This document shows positions 7,735 through 16,270 of a DNA stretch of 64,000 nt, one piece after another. A program made the position numbers and the translations under genes. The DNA comes from Microbispora rosea subsp. aerata. GTDB lineage: Bacteria; Actinomycetota; Actinomycetes; Streptosporangiales; Streptosporangiaceae. The notes under the pieces were generated by a model. It saw nothing but the letters and a program-made list of their open reading frames with translations. It had not been told where the DNA came from and ran no database searches. Positions within the stretch are counted from its first letter, which is position 1. Every line of letters starts with the position of its first letter. The stretch covers positions 1 to 64,000 of the forward strand of contig NZ_BMPY01000011.1 of the NCBI RefSeq assembly GCF_014647835.1, read 5' to 3'.

Positions 7735-8931
7735 TCACCACAACACCGGCAGGCGGTGCACGCCGTATACCGCCATGTTGGCCCGCAGCGGCACCTCGTG
7801 GGCCGGCACGGCCAGGCGCAGGTTGGGGAAGCGGCGCAGCAGGGCGGGATAGGCGATGCGCATCTCGATCCGGGCGAGCTGCTGGCCCAGGCACTGGTGG
7901 ATGCCGTGCCCGAAGCTCAGGTGCCCGTGCGCCGGCCGGGTCACGTCGAGGACGTCGCCGTCGTCGAACCGCGCGGGATCCCGGTTCGCCGCCGCCAGGG
8001 ACAGCGTCACCGACTCACCGGCCCGGATGAGGACCCCGCCGATCTCCGCGTCCTCCAGCGCCGTACGGATCGGCCCGATGTGCACGATGCTGAGGTAGCG
8101 CAACAGCTCCTCCACCGCGTTGTCGACGGCGTCGGGGTCGTCCCGCACGATGGCGAGCTGGTCGGGGTTGCTCAGCAGCGCGAACGTGCCGAGGCCCAGC
8201 ATGTTGGCGGTCGTCTCGTGGCCCGCGATGAGCAGCAGCAGCCCGACGCCGCCGAGCTCCTCGGTCGTCAGCTCCCCGCCCGCGACCAGACCGCTCAGCA
8301 GGTCGTCGGCCGGCTCCTTCGCCTTCACGGCGACCAGTTCGCGCAGGTACGTCACCAGGTCGTCGACCGCCGCCCGCACGTCCTGCAACGTCGAGTCCAG
8401 GTTCAGCAGCACCGCCGAGTCGCGCTGGAACTTCTCCCGGTCCTCGTACGGCACGCCGAGCAGCTCGCAGATGACCAGCGAGGGGATGGGCAACGCGAAA
8501 GACTTGACGAGGTCGGCGGGGGCGCCCTCGCGTTCCATCGCGTCGAGGTGGCTCTCGGTGATCTCCCGGATCCTCGGTTCGAGCAGCTTCATCCGCCGTA
8601 CGGTGAACTGCCCGGTCAGCAAGCGGCGGTAGCGGGTGTGCGCGGGCGGGTCCATGCGGAGGAAGAACCCGGGCGTCAACGGCTCGTTGCGAAACTCCCC
8701 GCGCTGGGGGATCGGCGAGTGCAGCAGCTCGGGGCGGGTGCTGAAGCGGTTGTCGGCGAGGATGGCCCGCGCCTCGGCGTAGCCGGTCACCAGCCAGCCC
8801 TCGTGCCCGTCCGCGTACGTCATGCGCTGGACCGGCGCCTCGGCACGGCGGCGCGCCAGTTCGTCCGGCGGGTCGAAGGCACGCTCCCGCGTGAGGGGGA
8901 AGGTCGCCAACCGAGGTGTCGCCTCTGTCAT
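7735..8931 (-). CDS. Cytochrome P450 (CYP105/107-like class I)
   Basis: This 398-residue soluble haem mono-oxygenase has all the usual landmarks: the I-helix oxygen-activation motif AGHETT, the K-helix ExxR in EELLRY, and the haem loop FGHGIHQCLG with cysteine at residue 347. Length is normal for bacterial class I enzymes. With the adjacent ferredoxin it should hydroxylate a small molecule, but the substrate cannot be told from sequence and no biosynthetic cluster surrounds it. A palindromic site overlapping the likely promoter (9008-9038) suggests repression released by an inducer. Confidence 0.95.
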   Translation of the reverse strand: MTEATPRLATFPLTRERAFDPPDELARRRAEAPVQRMTYADGHEGWLVTGYAEARAILADNRFSTRPELLHSPIPQRGEFRNEPLTPGFFLRMDPPAHTRYRRLLTGQFTVRRMKLLEPRIREITESHLDAMEREGAPADLVKSFALPIPSLVICELLGVPYEDREKFQRDSAVLLNLDSTLQDVRAAVDDLVTYLRELVAVKAKEPADDLLSGLVAGGELTTEELGGVGLLLLIAGHETTANMLGLGTFALLSNPDQLAIVRDDPDAVDNAVEELLRYLSIVHIGPIRTALEDAEIGGVLIRAGESVTLSLAAANRDPARFDDGDVLDVTRPAHGHLSFGHGIHQCLGQQLARIEMRIAYPALLRRFPNLRLAVPAHEVPLRANMAVYGVHRLPVLW

Positions 8932-9007
8932 GACACGCTCCTACGTGAGTGGAAACGGTCGATGTGTCGAGCGCCCGCTCCCCCCACCTAACAACATCAT
9001 CTGACAT

Positions 9008-9038
9008 ACCGCAATGACTACTTATTCACAATTGCGGT
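9008..9038 (-). promoter_or_regulatory. Palindromic operator over the P450-ferredoxin promoter
   Basis: ACCGCAAT and ATTGCGGT form perfect 8-bp arms 15 nt apart. Read on the minus strand, TTGTGA (-35-like) and TATGTC (-10-like) with a 17-nt spacer overlap this palindrome, about 70 nt before the P450 start. The layout suggests a repressor site; no regulator gene is next to it. Confidence 0.5.
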
Positions 9039-9086
9039 CATGAAGCGTACGCGTTACGTCGAAGCCGCAGGTGAGACGCCGCGTAC

Positions 9087-9116
9087 GGACACGGGCACAC
9101 GACGATGCCCGTGTCC
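9087..9116 (-). terminator. Hairpin terminator after corA
   Basis: GGACACGGGCA and TGCCCGTGTCC form a perfect 11-bp stem with an 8-nt loop, 14 nt past the corA stop on the minus strand. Confidence 0.75.
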
Positions 9117-9130
9117 ACCGGGGGAGAAGC

Positions 9131-10249
9131 TCAGAGCCAGCCGTTGCGGCGGAAGGCGCGGTGCAGGAGCGTGCAGGCGACGACCATGACGCCGATCACG
9201 ACGGGGTAGCCGTACATGAAGTCGAGCTCGGGCATGTGGGTGAAGTTCATGCCGTAGATGCCGGCGATCATCGTGGGGACCGAGATGATCGCCACCCAGG
9301 AGGAGATCTTGCGCATGTCCTCGTTGGCGAGGGCGTTGGAGCGCGCGAGCGCGGCCTGGAGGATCGAGTCGGACAGCTCGTTGGACGCCTGGACCTGCTC
9401 GCACACCCGGGACAGGTGGTCGCCGACGTCGCGGAAGTACTCACGCATCTCGGAGGGGATGCTGCGCCGCTGGGGAAGGGCGTTGAAGGGGGTCTGCAGC
9501 GGTCCGACCGCCCGCTTCAGCTCCAGCATCTCGCGCTTGAGCTGGTAGATCCTGTTGATGTCGCGGGAGCTGACCTCGGCGAAGACCGCCGCCTCGACCT
9601 CTTCGAGCTCGGCCTGCATGAGGTCGGCCACCTGGAGATACTTGTCCACGACGTGGTCGGCGATGGCGTGCAGGACGCCGGTCGGGCCACGGCTGATCAG
9701 CTTCGGCTTGGCCTCCAGCTTCTCGCGGATCTCGCCGAGCGCGCAGTAGCGGCCGTGCCGTACGGTCACCACGAAGTCGGGCCCGACGAACACCATGATC
9801 TCGCCGGTGCCGATGATCTCGCTGCTCGCCGCCGACACCTCGTGATCGAGGAACTCGACGGTCTTGAGCACCACGAACAGCGAGTCGCCGTACCGCTCGA
9901 CCTTGGGACGCTGGTGGGCCTTGATGGCGTCCTCGACGGCGAGCGGGTGCAGGCCGAAGACCTCGGCGAGCCACTCGACCTCGGGCGCGGCGGGCTCGTG
10001 CAGGCCGACCCAGACGTAGGCGTCCTGCGCCTCGGTGGCCCCATTGTGCTCGCGGACCAGGCGCACGGCCTCCGGAATGCCGGCGGCGGCGACCTTCTTG
10101 CCACCGATGTACGCGCCGTATTCGACGAGGGAGTTGCTCGGCGGCACACAGCGGACGACCGGCTCGGCCTTCACCGGCGCGGCGCCGAGACGCGTGGGAA
10201 GAACTCGCGTGTGCCTGTTGATGCGGGGAAAGAGCAAAGAGGAGCGCAT
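9131..10249 (-). CDS. corA: CorA-family magnesium/cobalt transporter
   Basis: The 372-residue protein has a large cytoplasmic N-terminal domain and two C-terminal membrane helices. The CorA signature GMN is at residues 333-335 (YGMNF), between the helices, and forms the mouth of the pore. Family role: channel-like uptake of Mg2+ and sometimes Co2+ or Ni2+. The N-terminal 40 residues are basic and less conserved, so a start further in (for example near residue 26) is possible. It is a single gene with its own terminator; the 490 bp upstream hold no gene. Confidence 0.9.
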   Translation of the reverse strand: MRSSLLFPRINRHTRVLPTRLGAAPVKAEPVVRCVPPSNSLVEYGAYIGGKKVAAAGIPEAVRLVREHNGATEAQDAYVWVGLHEPAAPEVEWLAEVFGLHPLAVEDAIKAHQRPKVERYGDSLFVVLKTVEFLDHEVSAASSEIIGTGEIMVFVGPDFVVTVRHGRYCALGEIREKLEAKPKLISRGPTGVLHAIADHVVDKYLQVADLMQAELEEVEAAVFAEVSSRDINRIYQLKREMLELKRAVGPLQTPFNALPQRRSIPSEMREYFRDVGDHLSRVCEQVQASNELSDSILQAALARSNALANEDMRKISSWVAIISVPTMIAGIYGMNFTHMPELDFMYGYPVVIGVMVVACTLLHRAFRRNGWL

Positions 10250-10739
10250 GGCGGTCCCTTCCCGCCCGAGCCGGCACGCTCTACGCGCGACGCGATGTCA
10301 CCCCTTCACACAGGCGTGAGCTGCCCCTCGGGCTTCAGTTTCGGAGTGGTCGGGAATGCGCACGACGTACGTGCGCCGGCACGTACTGACGGGATCACCA
10401 GAATTCATCCCAGACCACCTCCAATCGCCACGAGACAGCACGAAGCCTGTCTAACCTACCACATGGCCGCCAGACATCTGTTCCAGGGTACCTGCGTCAA
10501 GTCCCGCTGATCGCGCACTTCTTGCCGAAAACCGGGTGAACAAACTGGCCATCTGTGTGCATCTCCACCCGAATCACACCCGCCCGGGGCCACGGCCCGG
10601 AAGGACGGACCTCGCGCCCGCACCGAGACCTCTTCATCGCGCACGCCTGTTTATCGCGCGCGCCTGCGGCGCGATCTTCCCGCGCGCGTCCGGCCGGCCG
10701 AGCGGAGCGAGGCCGCGCGAACACTGCGACAATGGGCGG
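10250..10739. other. Gene-free region between corA and purD
   Basis: No convincing gene is present. It must contain the corA promoter on the minus strand. A hairpin with 7-bp arms (ATCGCGC and GCGCGAT, 10653-10675) lies near the purD side. Codon bias in the short open frames here is not gene-like. Confidence 0.5.
10728..10733 (+). promoter_or_regulatory. -10 box of a probable leaderless purD transcript
   Basis: GACAAT ends 6 nt before the GTG start at 10740, leaving no room for a ribosome-binding site. Confidence 0.35.
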
Positions 10740-11981
10740 GTGCGCGTTCTTGTCATCGGTTCCGGGGGTCGCGAGCACGCTCTGTGCCGGGCGCTGCGGC
10801 TCGACCCCGCCGTCGTAGAAGTCCACTGCGCTCCCGGCAACGCCGGCATCGCGGAGGTGGCCACCCTGCACCAGGTCACGCCGACCGACGGCGCGGCCGT
10901 GACCGCGCTCGCGGAACGGCTGGGCGTCGACCTCGTCGTGATCGGCCCCGAGGCCCCGCTGGTCGCCGGCGTCGCCGACGCGGTCCGGGCCGCCGGGATC
11001 GCCTGCTTCGGGCCGTCGGCGCAGGCGGCGCGGATCGAGGGGTCCAAGGCGTTCGCCAAGGACGTGATGACGGCCGCCGGGGTGCCGACCGCCCGCGCGT
11101 ACACCTGCACGACCGAGGAGGAGGCCGCGGCGGCCCTCGACGCGTTCGGCCCGCCGTACGTCGTGAAGGACGACGGCCTGGCCGCGGGCAAGGGCGTGGT
11201 CGTGACCGACAGCCGCGAGGAGGCCCTGGAGCACGCCAAGGCGTGCGGACGGGTCGTCATCGAGGAATACCTCGCCGGCCCCGAGGTGTCGCTGTTCGCG
11301 CTGTGCGACGGCACGAGCGCGGTGGCGCTGCAGCCGGCGCAGGACTTCAAGCGGGCCTACGACGGCGACAAGGGCCCCAACACCGGCGGCATGGGGGCCT
11401 ACACCCCGCTGCCGTGGGCGCCGGGCGACCTGTCCGAGCGGGTGATGGCCGAGATCGTGCGCCCGACCGTGGCCGAGATGGCACGGCGCGGCATGCCGTA
11501 CACGGGAGTGCTGTACGCCGGGCTGGCGCTGACCGCGGACGGGCCCCGGGTCATCGAGTTCAACGCGCGGTTCGGCGACCCGGAGACCCAGGTCGTGCTC
11601 GACCGGCTGGAGACCCCGCTGGGAGAGCTGCTGCTCGCGTGCGCGAACGGCACGCTCGCCGAGCACCCGCCGCTGCGCTGGCGCGAGGGCGCGGCCGTGA
11701 CCGTGGTGCTCGCCGCGGAGAACTACCCGGCCGACCCCGTCAAGGGCGACCCCATCACGGGACTGCCGGTGACGGTCGAGGGCGCGTACGCGCTGCACGC
11801 GGGCACGGCCCTCGACGCGGACAACCGGCTCGTGTCCGGCGGCGGGCGAGTGCTCAACGTCGTCGGCACGGGGGCCGACGTGGCCCAGGCGCGGGCGCGG
11901 GCCTACGAGGCGTTGGAGCAGATCACGCTGCGCGGCTCCCACCACCGCTCCGACATCGCCCTGGCCGCGTCGTCCTCCTGA
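10740..11981 (+). CDS. purD: Phosphoribosylamine-glycine ligase (GAR synthetase)
   Basis: The 413-residue ATP-grasp enzyme joins phosphoribosylamine and glycine, the second step of purine synthesis. The N-terminus [15 protein letters not shown] is diagnostic, and ATP-grasp motifs follow ([36 protein letters not shown]). The GTG at 10740 is chosen because the family begins exactly there; an upstream in-frame ATG at 10536 would add 68 residues of low-quality sequence. purC follows after a 262-bp gap. Confidence 0.96.
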   Translation: MRVLVIGSGGREHALCRALRLDPAVVEVHCAPGNAGIAEVATLHQVTPTDGAAVTALAERLGVDLVVIGPEAPLVAGVADAVRAAGIACFGPSAQAARIEGSKAFAKDVMTAAGVPTARAYTCTTEEEAAAALDAFGPPYVVKDDGLAAGKGVVVTDSREEALEHAKACGRVVIEEYLAGPEVSLFALCDGTSAVALQPAQDFKRAYDGDKGPNTGGMGAYTPLPWAPGDLSERVMAEIVRPTVAEMARRGMPYTGVLYAGLALTADGPRVIEFNARFGDPETQVVLDRLETPLGELLLACANGTLAEHPPLRWREGAAVTVVLAAENYPADPVKGDPITGLPVTVEGAYALHAGTALDADNRLVSGGGRVLNVVGTGADVAQARARAYEALEQITLRGSHHRSDIALAASSS

Positions 11982-12243
11982 CGTCTCACGATCGGTGATG
12001 TTCGCGTAACGGTTGGTGCACGACTCGAAGGCGCATGGCCGCGGTGACCGGCCACGGGTCGAGCAGGCCCGGCCGTGGCAGCTCGTCGAATGGGTGCGGA
12101 ACGGGTGGTCGGCGCGACGGCGGCGTCGTGGCCGTCGGTGCGGCGGGAGTGCCCCGTACCCGCGTTCGTGGCCGCCCACATCGACTCCGGCTGCGGGCTC
12201 TCCCGCTGCTCAAGGCGGTGTGAGGGGCTGGGAGAATGTAACG

Positions 12244-13092
12244 GTGAAGCACCTGCACTCCGGCAAGGTACGCGACCTCTACGAGACCCCAGACGGGCTG
12301 TTGCTGATGGTCGCGTCCGACCGCATCTCGGCCTTCGACTACGTGCTCGAACCCGGCATCCCCGATAAGGGGGAGATCCTCACCCGGCTGTCGCTGTGGT
12401 GGTTCGAGCAGCTCAAGGACGTGGTCCCCAACCATGTGGTGTCGACCGACGTGCCGGCGGAGTTCACCGGACGCGGGGTGCTGTGCCGCAAGCTGCGGAT
12501 GGTGCCGGTGGAGTGCGTGGCCCGCGGCTACCTCACCGGCTCCGGGCTCGTGGACTACCGCAGGGAGGGCGCCGTCTCCGGCGTACGGCTCCCCGAGGGG
12601 CTGACCGACGGGTCGCGGCTGCCCGAGCCGATCTTCACGCCGTCGACCAAGGCCCCGATGGGCGAGCACGACGAAGCCATGACGTTCGACCAGGTCGTCG
12701 CCGAGGTGGGGCAGGACGTGGCCGAGCGGCTGCGGCAGATCACCCTCGACGTCTACCGCCGCGGGGCCGAGATCGCGTTGGAACGCGGCATCATCCTGGC
12801 CGACACGAAGATCGAGCTGGGCTGGGACGACGACGGCGTGCTGACGTTGGGCGACGAGGTGCTGACGCCCGACTCCTCCCGGTTCTGGCCGCTGGACCAG
12901 TGGGAGCCCGGCCACTCCCAGCCGTCGTTCGACAAGCAGTTCGTCAGGGACTGGCTGCTGTCCCCCGAGTCGGGCTGGGACAGGTCGTCCGGCGAGGCGC
13001 CCCCGCGGCTGCCCGACGAGATCGTCGAACGCACCCGCAACCGGTACGTCGAGGCGTACGAGCGGCTCACCGGAGAGCGCTTCCGAGGCTAG
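12244..13092 (+). CDS. purC: Phosphoribosylaminoimidazole-succinocarboxamide synthase (SAICAR synthetase)
   Basis: The 282-residue enzyme adds aspartate to CAIR in purine synthesis. The N-terminal SGKVRDLYE motif and the downstream VARGYLTGSG and ADTKIELGWD stretches are typical. The GTG at 12244 has a GGGAG ribosome site about 9 nt upstream; another in-frame GTG at 12220 is possible. Together with purD and purA this gives three purine genes within 8 kb, which are not tightly packed into an operon. A dispersed repeat begins about 20 nt after the stop. Confidence 0.95.
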   Translation: MKHLHSGKVRDLYETPDGLLLMVASDRISAFDYVLEPGIPDKGEILTRLSLWWFEQLKDVVPNHVVSTDVPAEFTGRGVLCRKLRMVPVECVARGYLTGSGLVDYRREGAVSGVRLPEGLTDGSRLPEPIFTPSTKAPMGEHDEAMTFDQVVAEVGQDVAERLRQITLDVYRRGAEIALERGIILADTKIELGWDDDGVLTLGDEVLTPDSSRFWPLDQWEPGHSQPSFDKQFVRDWLLSPESGWDRSSGEAPPRLPDEIVERTRNRYVEAYERLTGERFRG

Positions 13093-13449
13093 GGAGTGTC
13101 CGGCGAACGCCGCCGGTCGCGGCGTGGATCCAGGTGGACGCATCGCGAGGCCGAGGAGGAGCCCTGTGCGGCTCCGGGCCCGCGGAGCCCGCGGTTCTTC
13201 GCGGGCGGGGCGGACAGGCGGCGAGGCGCCGCCCGGACCACGCGCGGCGAGGCCGGGGTTCGCCGACACGGCCCACGTCACTCCGGTCACACAAGTAGTC
13301 TCAAGTGACCCGTTTCTCATGGGTTCTGGGTGTAGTTCCTCCCCGAAACTCCCGGGCCAGCCGCTACTCTGGGCCGATCGTCCTCCCCGACGACCCGGCC
13401 GCCGGCTGACGGGAGTCCCCCACCTTTCCCCGAACTAGGAGTCGAATTC
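13093..13449. other. Gene-free region between purC and murA
   Basis: This 357-bp stretch contains copy A of a dispersed repeat (core 13125-13163) and GC-rich sequence with weak hairpins. The murA promoter should lie near its right end. No coding signal is seen. Confidence 0.55.
13113..13163 (+). repeat. Dispersed intergenic repeat, copy A
   Basis: The 39-bp core at 13125-13163 is identical at 38 positions to the core at 18038-18076, and about 12 further bases on its left also match loosely (GTCGCGG). Related sequence extends to about 13250 and matches copy C at 22690-22890 in blocks such as CACGCGCGGC. It sits just after the purC stop. See also copies B and C. Confidence 0.8.
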
Positions 13450-14727
13450 ATGGTCCGTTACCGCGTGCGCGGTGGCAACGTACTGCGTGGAACCGCCTTC
13501 ATCCAGGGCGCGAAGAACGCCGTACTGCCCATGATCGGGGCGGCGCTGCTCGCGGCCGAGGGCCGCACGGTGCTCCGCAACGTGCCCGTCATCGAGGACG
13601 TGCGCCGTGCGGTCGAGCTCGCCCAGGCCGTGGGCGCGAAGGTGGAGTTCCACGAGAGCGAGCGGACGCTCGTCATCGACGCCTCGAAGCTGACCAGCCC
13701 GGTCCTGCCCGCGGCGATCGCCCGCCGGTTCCGGGGATCGGTGCTGTTCGTCCCCGCGCTGCTCCACCGTCTCGGCGAGGCGATCATCGAGGGCATCGGC
13801 GGGTGCAACCTCGGCAGCCGCAACCTCGACTTCCACTACCTGGGCTACAAGCGCCTGGGCGCGATGGTGGACGAGGGCGAGGCCGTCATCCACATCAAGG
13901 CAGGCGGCCTGATCGGCGCCCCGCTGTACCTCGACACCCCGTCGCACACCGGCACCGAGAACCTGATCATGGCCGCCTCGCTGGCGCGTGGCACCACCGT
14001 GATCGAGAACGCGGCCCTCGAACCCGAGGTGCTCGACGTCATCACGATGCTGACCCGGATGGGCGCGCGCATCCGCGGCGGCGGCACGGGCTTCATCACG
14101 GTCGAGGGCGTGGACGAGCTGACCGCGGTCGAGCACACGGTCATGCCGGACCGGCTCGACGCGGGCGTGTTCGCCATGGCCGCGGCGATCACCGGAGGCG
14201 AGCTGAGCCTGGTCGGCGCCAGCCTGGAGCACCTCGGCGTGGTCCGGTGGAAGCTGGAGCAGATGGGCGTCGAGTTCGAGACGCACGGCGCGGTGCTGCA
14301 GGTCCGCCGCAACCGCCCGCTGCGCCCGATCAACGTCATCACCGACACCTACCCGGGCTTCGCCACCGACCTGCAGTCGCCGCTGATGACCGTGGCCTGC
14401 CTCGCGGACGGCTCCAGCTACATCCACGAGCGCATCTTCGACGGCCGCTTCGCGCTCGCGGGCGAGCTGAACAAGATGGGGGCCAACGTCGAGGTCAACG
14501 GCAGCCGGGCGGTCGTGCACGGCCCGACGCCGCTGCACGGCACCGACGTCACGGCGCACGACCTGAGGTCGGGAATCGCGCTCGTGCTCGCCGGTCTCGT
14601 CGCGGAGGGCGAGACCACGATCGGGTCCGGATATCTCATCGACCGCGGGCACGCCGCACTCGCCCAGCGCATGCAGGCGCTCGGCGCAGATGTGGTGCGT
14701 GAAATTTCCACTTCTGCCGAGGGCTGA
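13450..14727 (+). CDS. murA: UDP-N-acetylglucosamine 1-carboxyvinyltransferase (MurA-type)
   Basis: This 425-residue enzyme has the EPSP-synthase fold and is predicted to transfer enolpyruvate from PEP to UDP-GlcNAc, the first step of peptidoglycan synthesis. K22 and N23 (GAKN) keep the E. coli numbering, the active-site cysteine is C119 in GGCNLGSR, and the catalytic aspartate lies in the FATDLQ stretch. It has the C-form and so should be fosfomycin-sensitive. The central and C-terminal segments differ from the housekeeping actinomycete MurA as I know it, so this may be a second paralogue. An AACTAGGAGT site lies before the ATG. Confidence 0.85.
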   Translation: MVRYRVRGGNVLRGTAFIQGAKNAVLPMIGAALLAAEGRTVLRNVPVIEDVRRAVELAQAVGAKVEFHESERTLVIDASKLTSPVLPAAIARRFRGSVLFVPALLHRLGEAIIEGIGGCNLGSRNLDFHYLGYKRLGAMVDEGEAVIHIKAGGLIGAPLYLDTPSHTGTENLIMAASLARGTTVIENAALEPEVLDVITMLTRMGARIRGGGTGFITVEGVDELTAVEHTVMPDRLDAGVFAMAAAITGGELSLVGASLEHLGVVRWKLEQMGVEFETHGAVLQVRRNRPLRPINVITDTYPGFATDLQSPLMTVACLADGSSYIHERIFDGRFALAGELNKMGANVEVNGSRAVVHGPTPLHGTDVTAHDLRSGIALVLAGLVAEGETTIGSGYLIDRGHAALAQRMQALGADVVREISTSAEG

Positions 14728-14770
14728 GTCCGGAAACCTTTACTAATGCCCTGACCAGCGGGGACACTCC

Positions 14771-14817
14771 GATTTACGGAAGCGCCGGGACCACCCAGAA
14801 TGGTATTCCGGTAAATC
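14771..14817. promoter_or_regulatory. Imperfect inverted repeat before the orphan regulator
   Basis: GATTTACGGAA and TTCCGGTAAATC pair with one bulged base across a 24-nt loop, in the gap between murA and the regulator at 14888. It is AT-richer than its surroundings. It could be an operator or the murA terminator. Confidence 0.35.
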
Positions 14818-14887
14818 TGGGCGTGACATTACGGCCTTAACCAGCGATCGTTCCAAAGAGAAGCCACAACAACGAGGGCAACGTGGG

Positions 14888-16234
14888 ATGGGACGAACAT
14901 TGGTCGAACGCACGGAAGACACTCCGCGCGGGTCACGTCTGGGTACGGTGACGCCCGACCTCACCATCGGCGTGGTGGGGTCGCACGATCTGGTCGAACG
15001 GGTCATGCTCATGGGGCACTCGGCTGCCCCGGTGCCCTGCCGGCTGGTCGCCGCCGCGTACCGGGATGAGCAGGAGGCGGCGGACAAGGTGACCCGGCTC
15101 GGTCCGGGTGTGGACGCGTGCCTGTTTGCGAGCCCGGTGCCCTTCGAGCTCGCCCGGCGGGCCGGCGTGCTGACGATGCCGGCCACGCACGTGCAGCTCG
15201 GCGGGGCGGCGCTCGTGGCGGCGATCGCTCGGGCCTCGCTGGACGAGCGGATCGATCCGCGCCGGGTGAGCGTCGACGTGCTCGCACGGTCCGACATCGA
15301 CGAGGCGTACGCGGACCTCAACCTCTCCTCCGTCGAGGTGCACAGCCGCGAGGAACCGGGGCCGGTCGGCACGATCACCGCCTTCCACGAGCGGCTGTTC
15401 CGCCAGGGGGTCACGACGGGCGCGCTCACCTGCGTCCCCGGCGTGGCCGAACGGCTGACCGCCGCCGGGGTGCCGGTGGTGCCGATACGGCCGACCTCCG
15501 CGGCCGTACGGTCGGCGCTGCACACCGCGGCGCTGCTCGGCGCCCGGCATCGCCTGGAGGAGTCGCAGCTCACGGTCGTGCTGGTCGAGGTGCCGACGCT
15601 GCGCGAACCGGTACGCCGGGCCGCGCCGCGCTACTGGCGCGACGAGCTGCGGCTGTCGCTGCACCGCCTGCTCGTGCAGGAGGCCAACCGGATCAACGCG
15701 AGCGTGTGGCCGATCGACGACCACAGCTACCTCGTGGTGACCACGAAGGGCTCGATCTCGGCGGCCACGGACGGGTTCCGGGTGCTGCCGTTCGCCGCCA
15801 GGATCCGCGAGGAGCTGGGCCTGGCCGTCGAGGTGGGCGTCGGGATGGGCCGCACCACGCACGAGGCGGAGACGCACGCGAGGGGCGCACTCGCCCGCTC
15901 CCAGGGCGGCAAGCAGCCGCAGGGCTTCGCGGTGGACCGGGAGGGCCGCACACTGGTGCCGCCGCCCCGGATGCCTCCCCAGGCCGGCGGGACGATCAAG
16001 CCCAAGGGGGTCGAGGTGCTGGCGCGCCTGGCCGCGAAGCTGGAAGGTGGGGACACGGTCGTGGACGCGGAGGGGGCCGGGCGCATGCTCGGGGTCACCC
16101 CGCGTACGGCCCGGCGGTTGCTGCGCACGCTGGTTGACGAGGGACTCGCGTGGCCGCTCCCGCCGAACCGCACCCCCCAGCCGGGGCGTCCGCGGCAGCT
16201 CTACCGGCTCATCGTGGAGAAGTTGAACCGGTAA
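14888..16234 (+). CDS. Orphan regulator with degenerate cyclase-like and winged-helix domains
   Basis: The 448-residue protein has no membrane segment. Residues about 20-165 look like an alpha/beta sensory domain, residues about 225-345 resemble a degenerate GGDEF or nucleotide-cyclase fold (VGVGMGRTTHEAETHARGALARS), and residues about 375-445 form a winged helix (GRMLGVTPRTARRLLRTLVDEGLA, ending GRPRQLYRL). This order resembles PucR/CdaR-like actinomycete regulators. I could not recognise a named family. The ATG has GAGGGCAACGTGGG upstream. Its target may be its neighbours murA or the EamA exporter, but that is a guess. Confidence 0.7.
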   Translation: MGRTLVERTEDTPRGSRLGTVTPDLTIGVVGSHDLVERVMLMGHSAAPVPCRLVAAAYRDEQEAADKVTRLGPGVDACLFASPVPFELARRAGVLTMPATHVQLGGAALVAAIARASLDERIDPRRVSVDVLARSDIDEAYADLNLSSVEVHSREEPGPVGTITAFHERLFRQGVTTGALTCVPGVAERLTAAGVPVVPIRPTSAAVRSALHTAALLGARHRLEESQLTVVLVEVPTLREPVRRAAPRYWRDELRLSLHRLLVQEANRINASVWPIDDHSYLVVTTKGSISAATDGFRVLPFAARIREELGLAVEVGVGMGRTTHEAETHARGALARSQGGKQPQGFAVDREGRTLVPPPRMPPQAGGTIKPKGVEVLARLAAKLEGGDTVVDAEGAGRMLGVTPRTARRLLRTLVDEGLAWPLPPNRTPQPGRPRQLYRLIVEKLNR

Positions 16235-16256
16235 TTACCGTCACATAGCGACGGTC

Positions 16257-16262
16257 TATTGT
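16257..16262 (+). promoter_or_regulatory. -10 box of a probable leaderless EamA transcript
   Basis: TATTGT ends 8 nt before the ATG at 16271. A small inverted repeat, ACCGTC and GACGGT (16237-16255), lies in the spacer just upstream and could be an operator or the terminator of the regulator gene. Confidence 0.4.
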
Positions 16263-16270
16263 CATGACCT

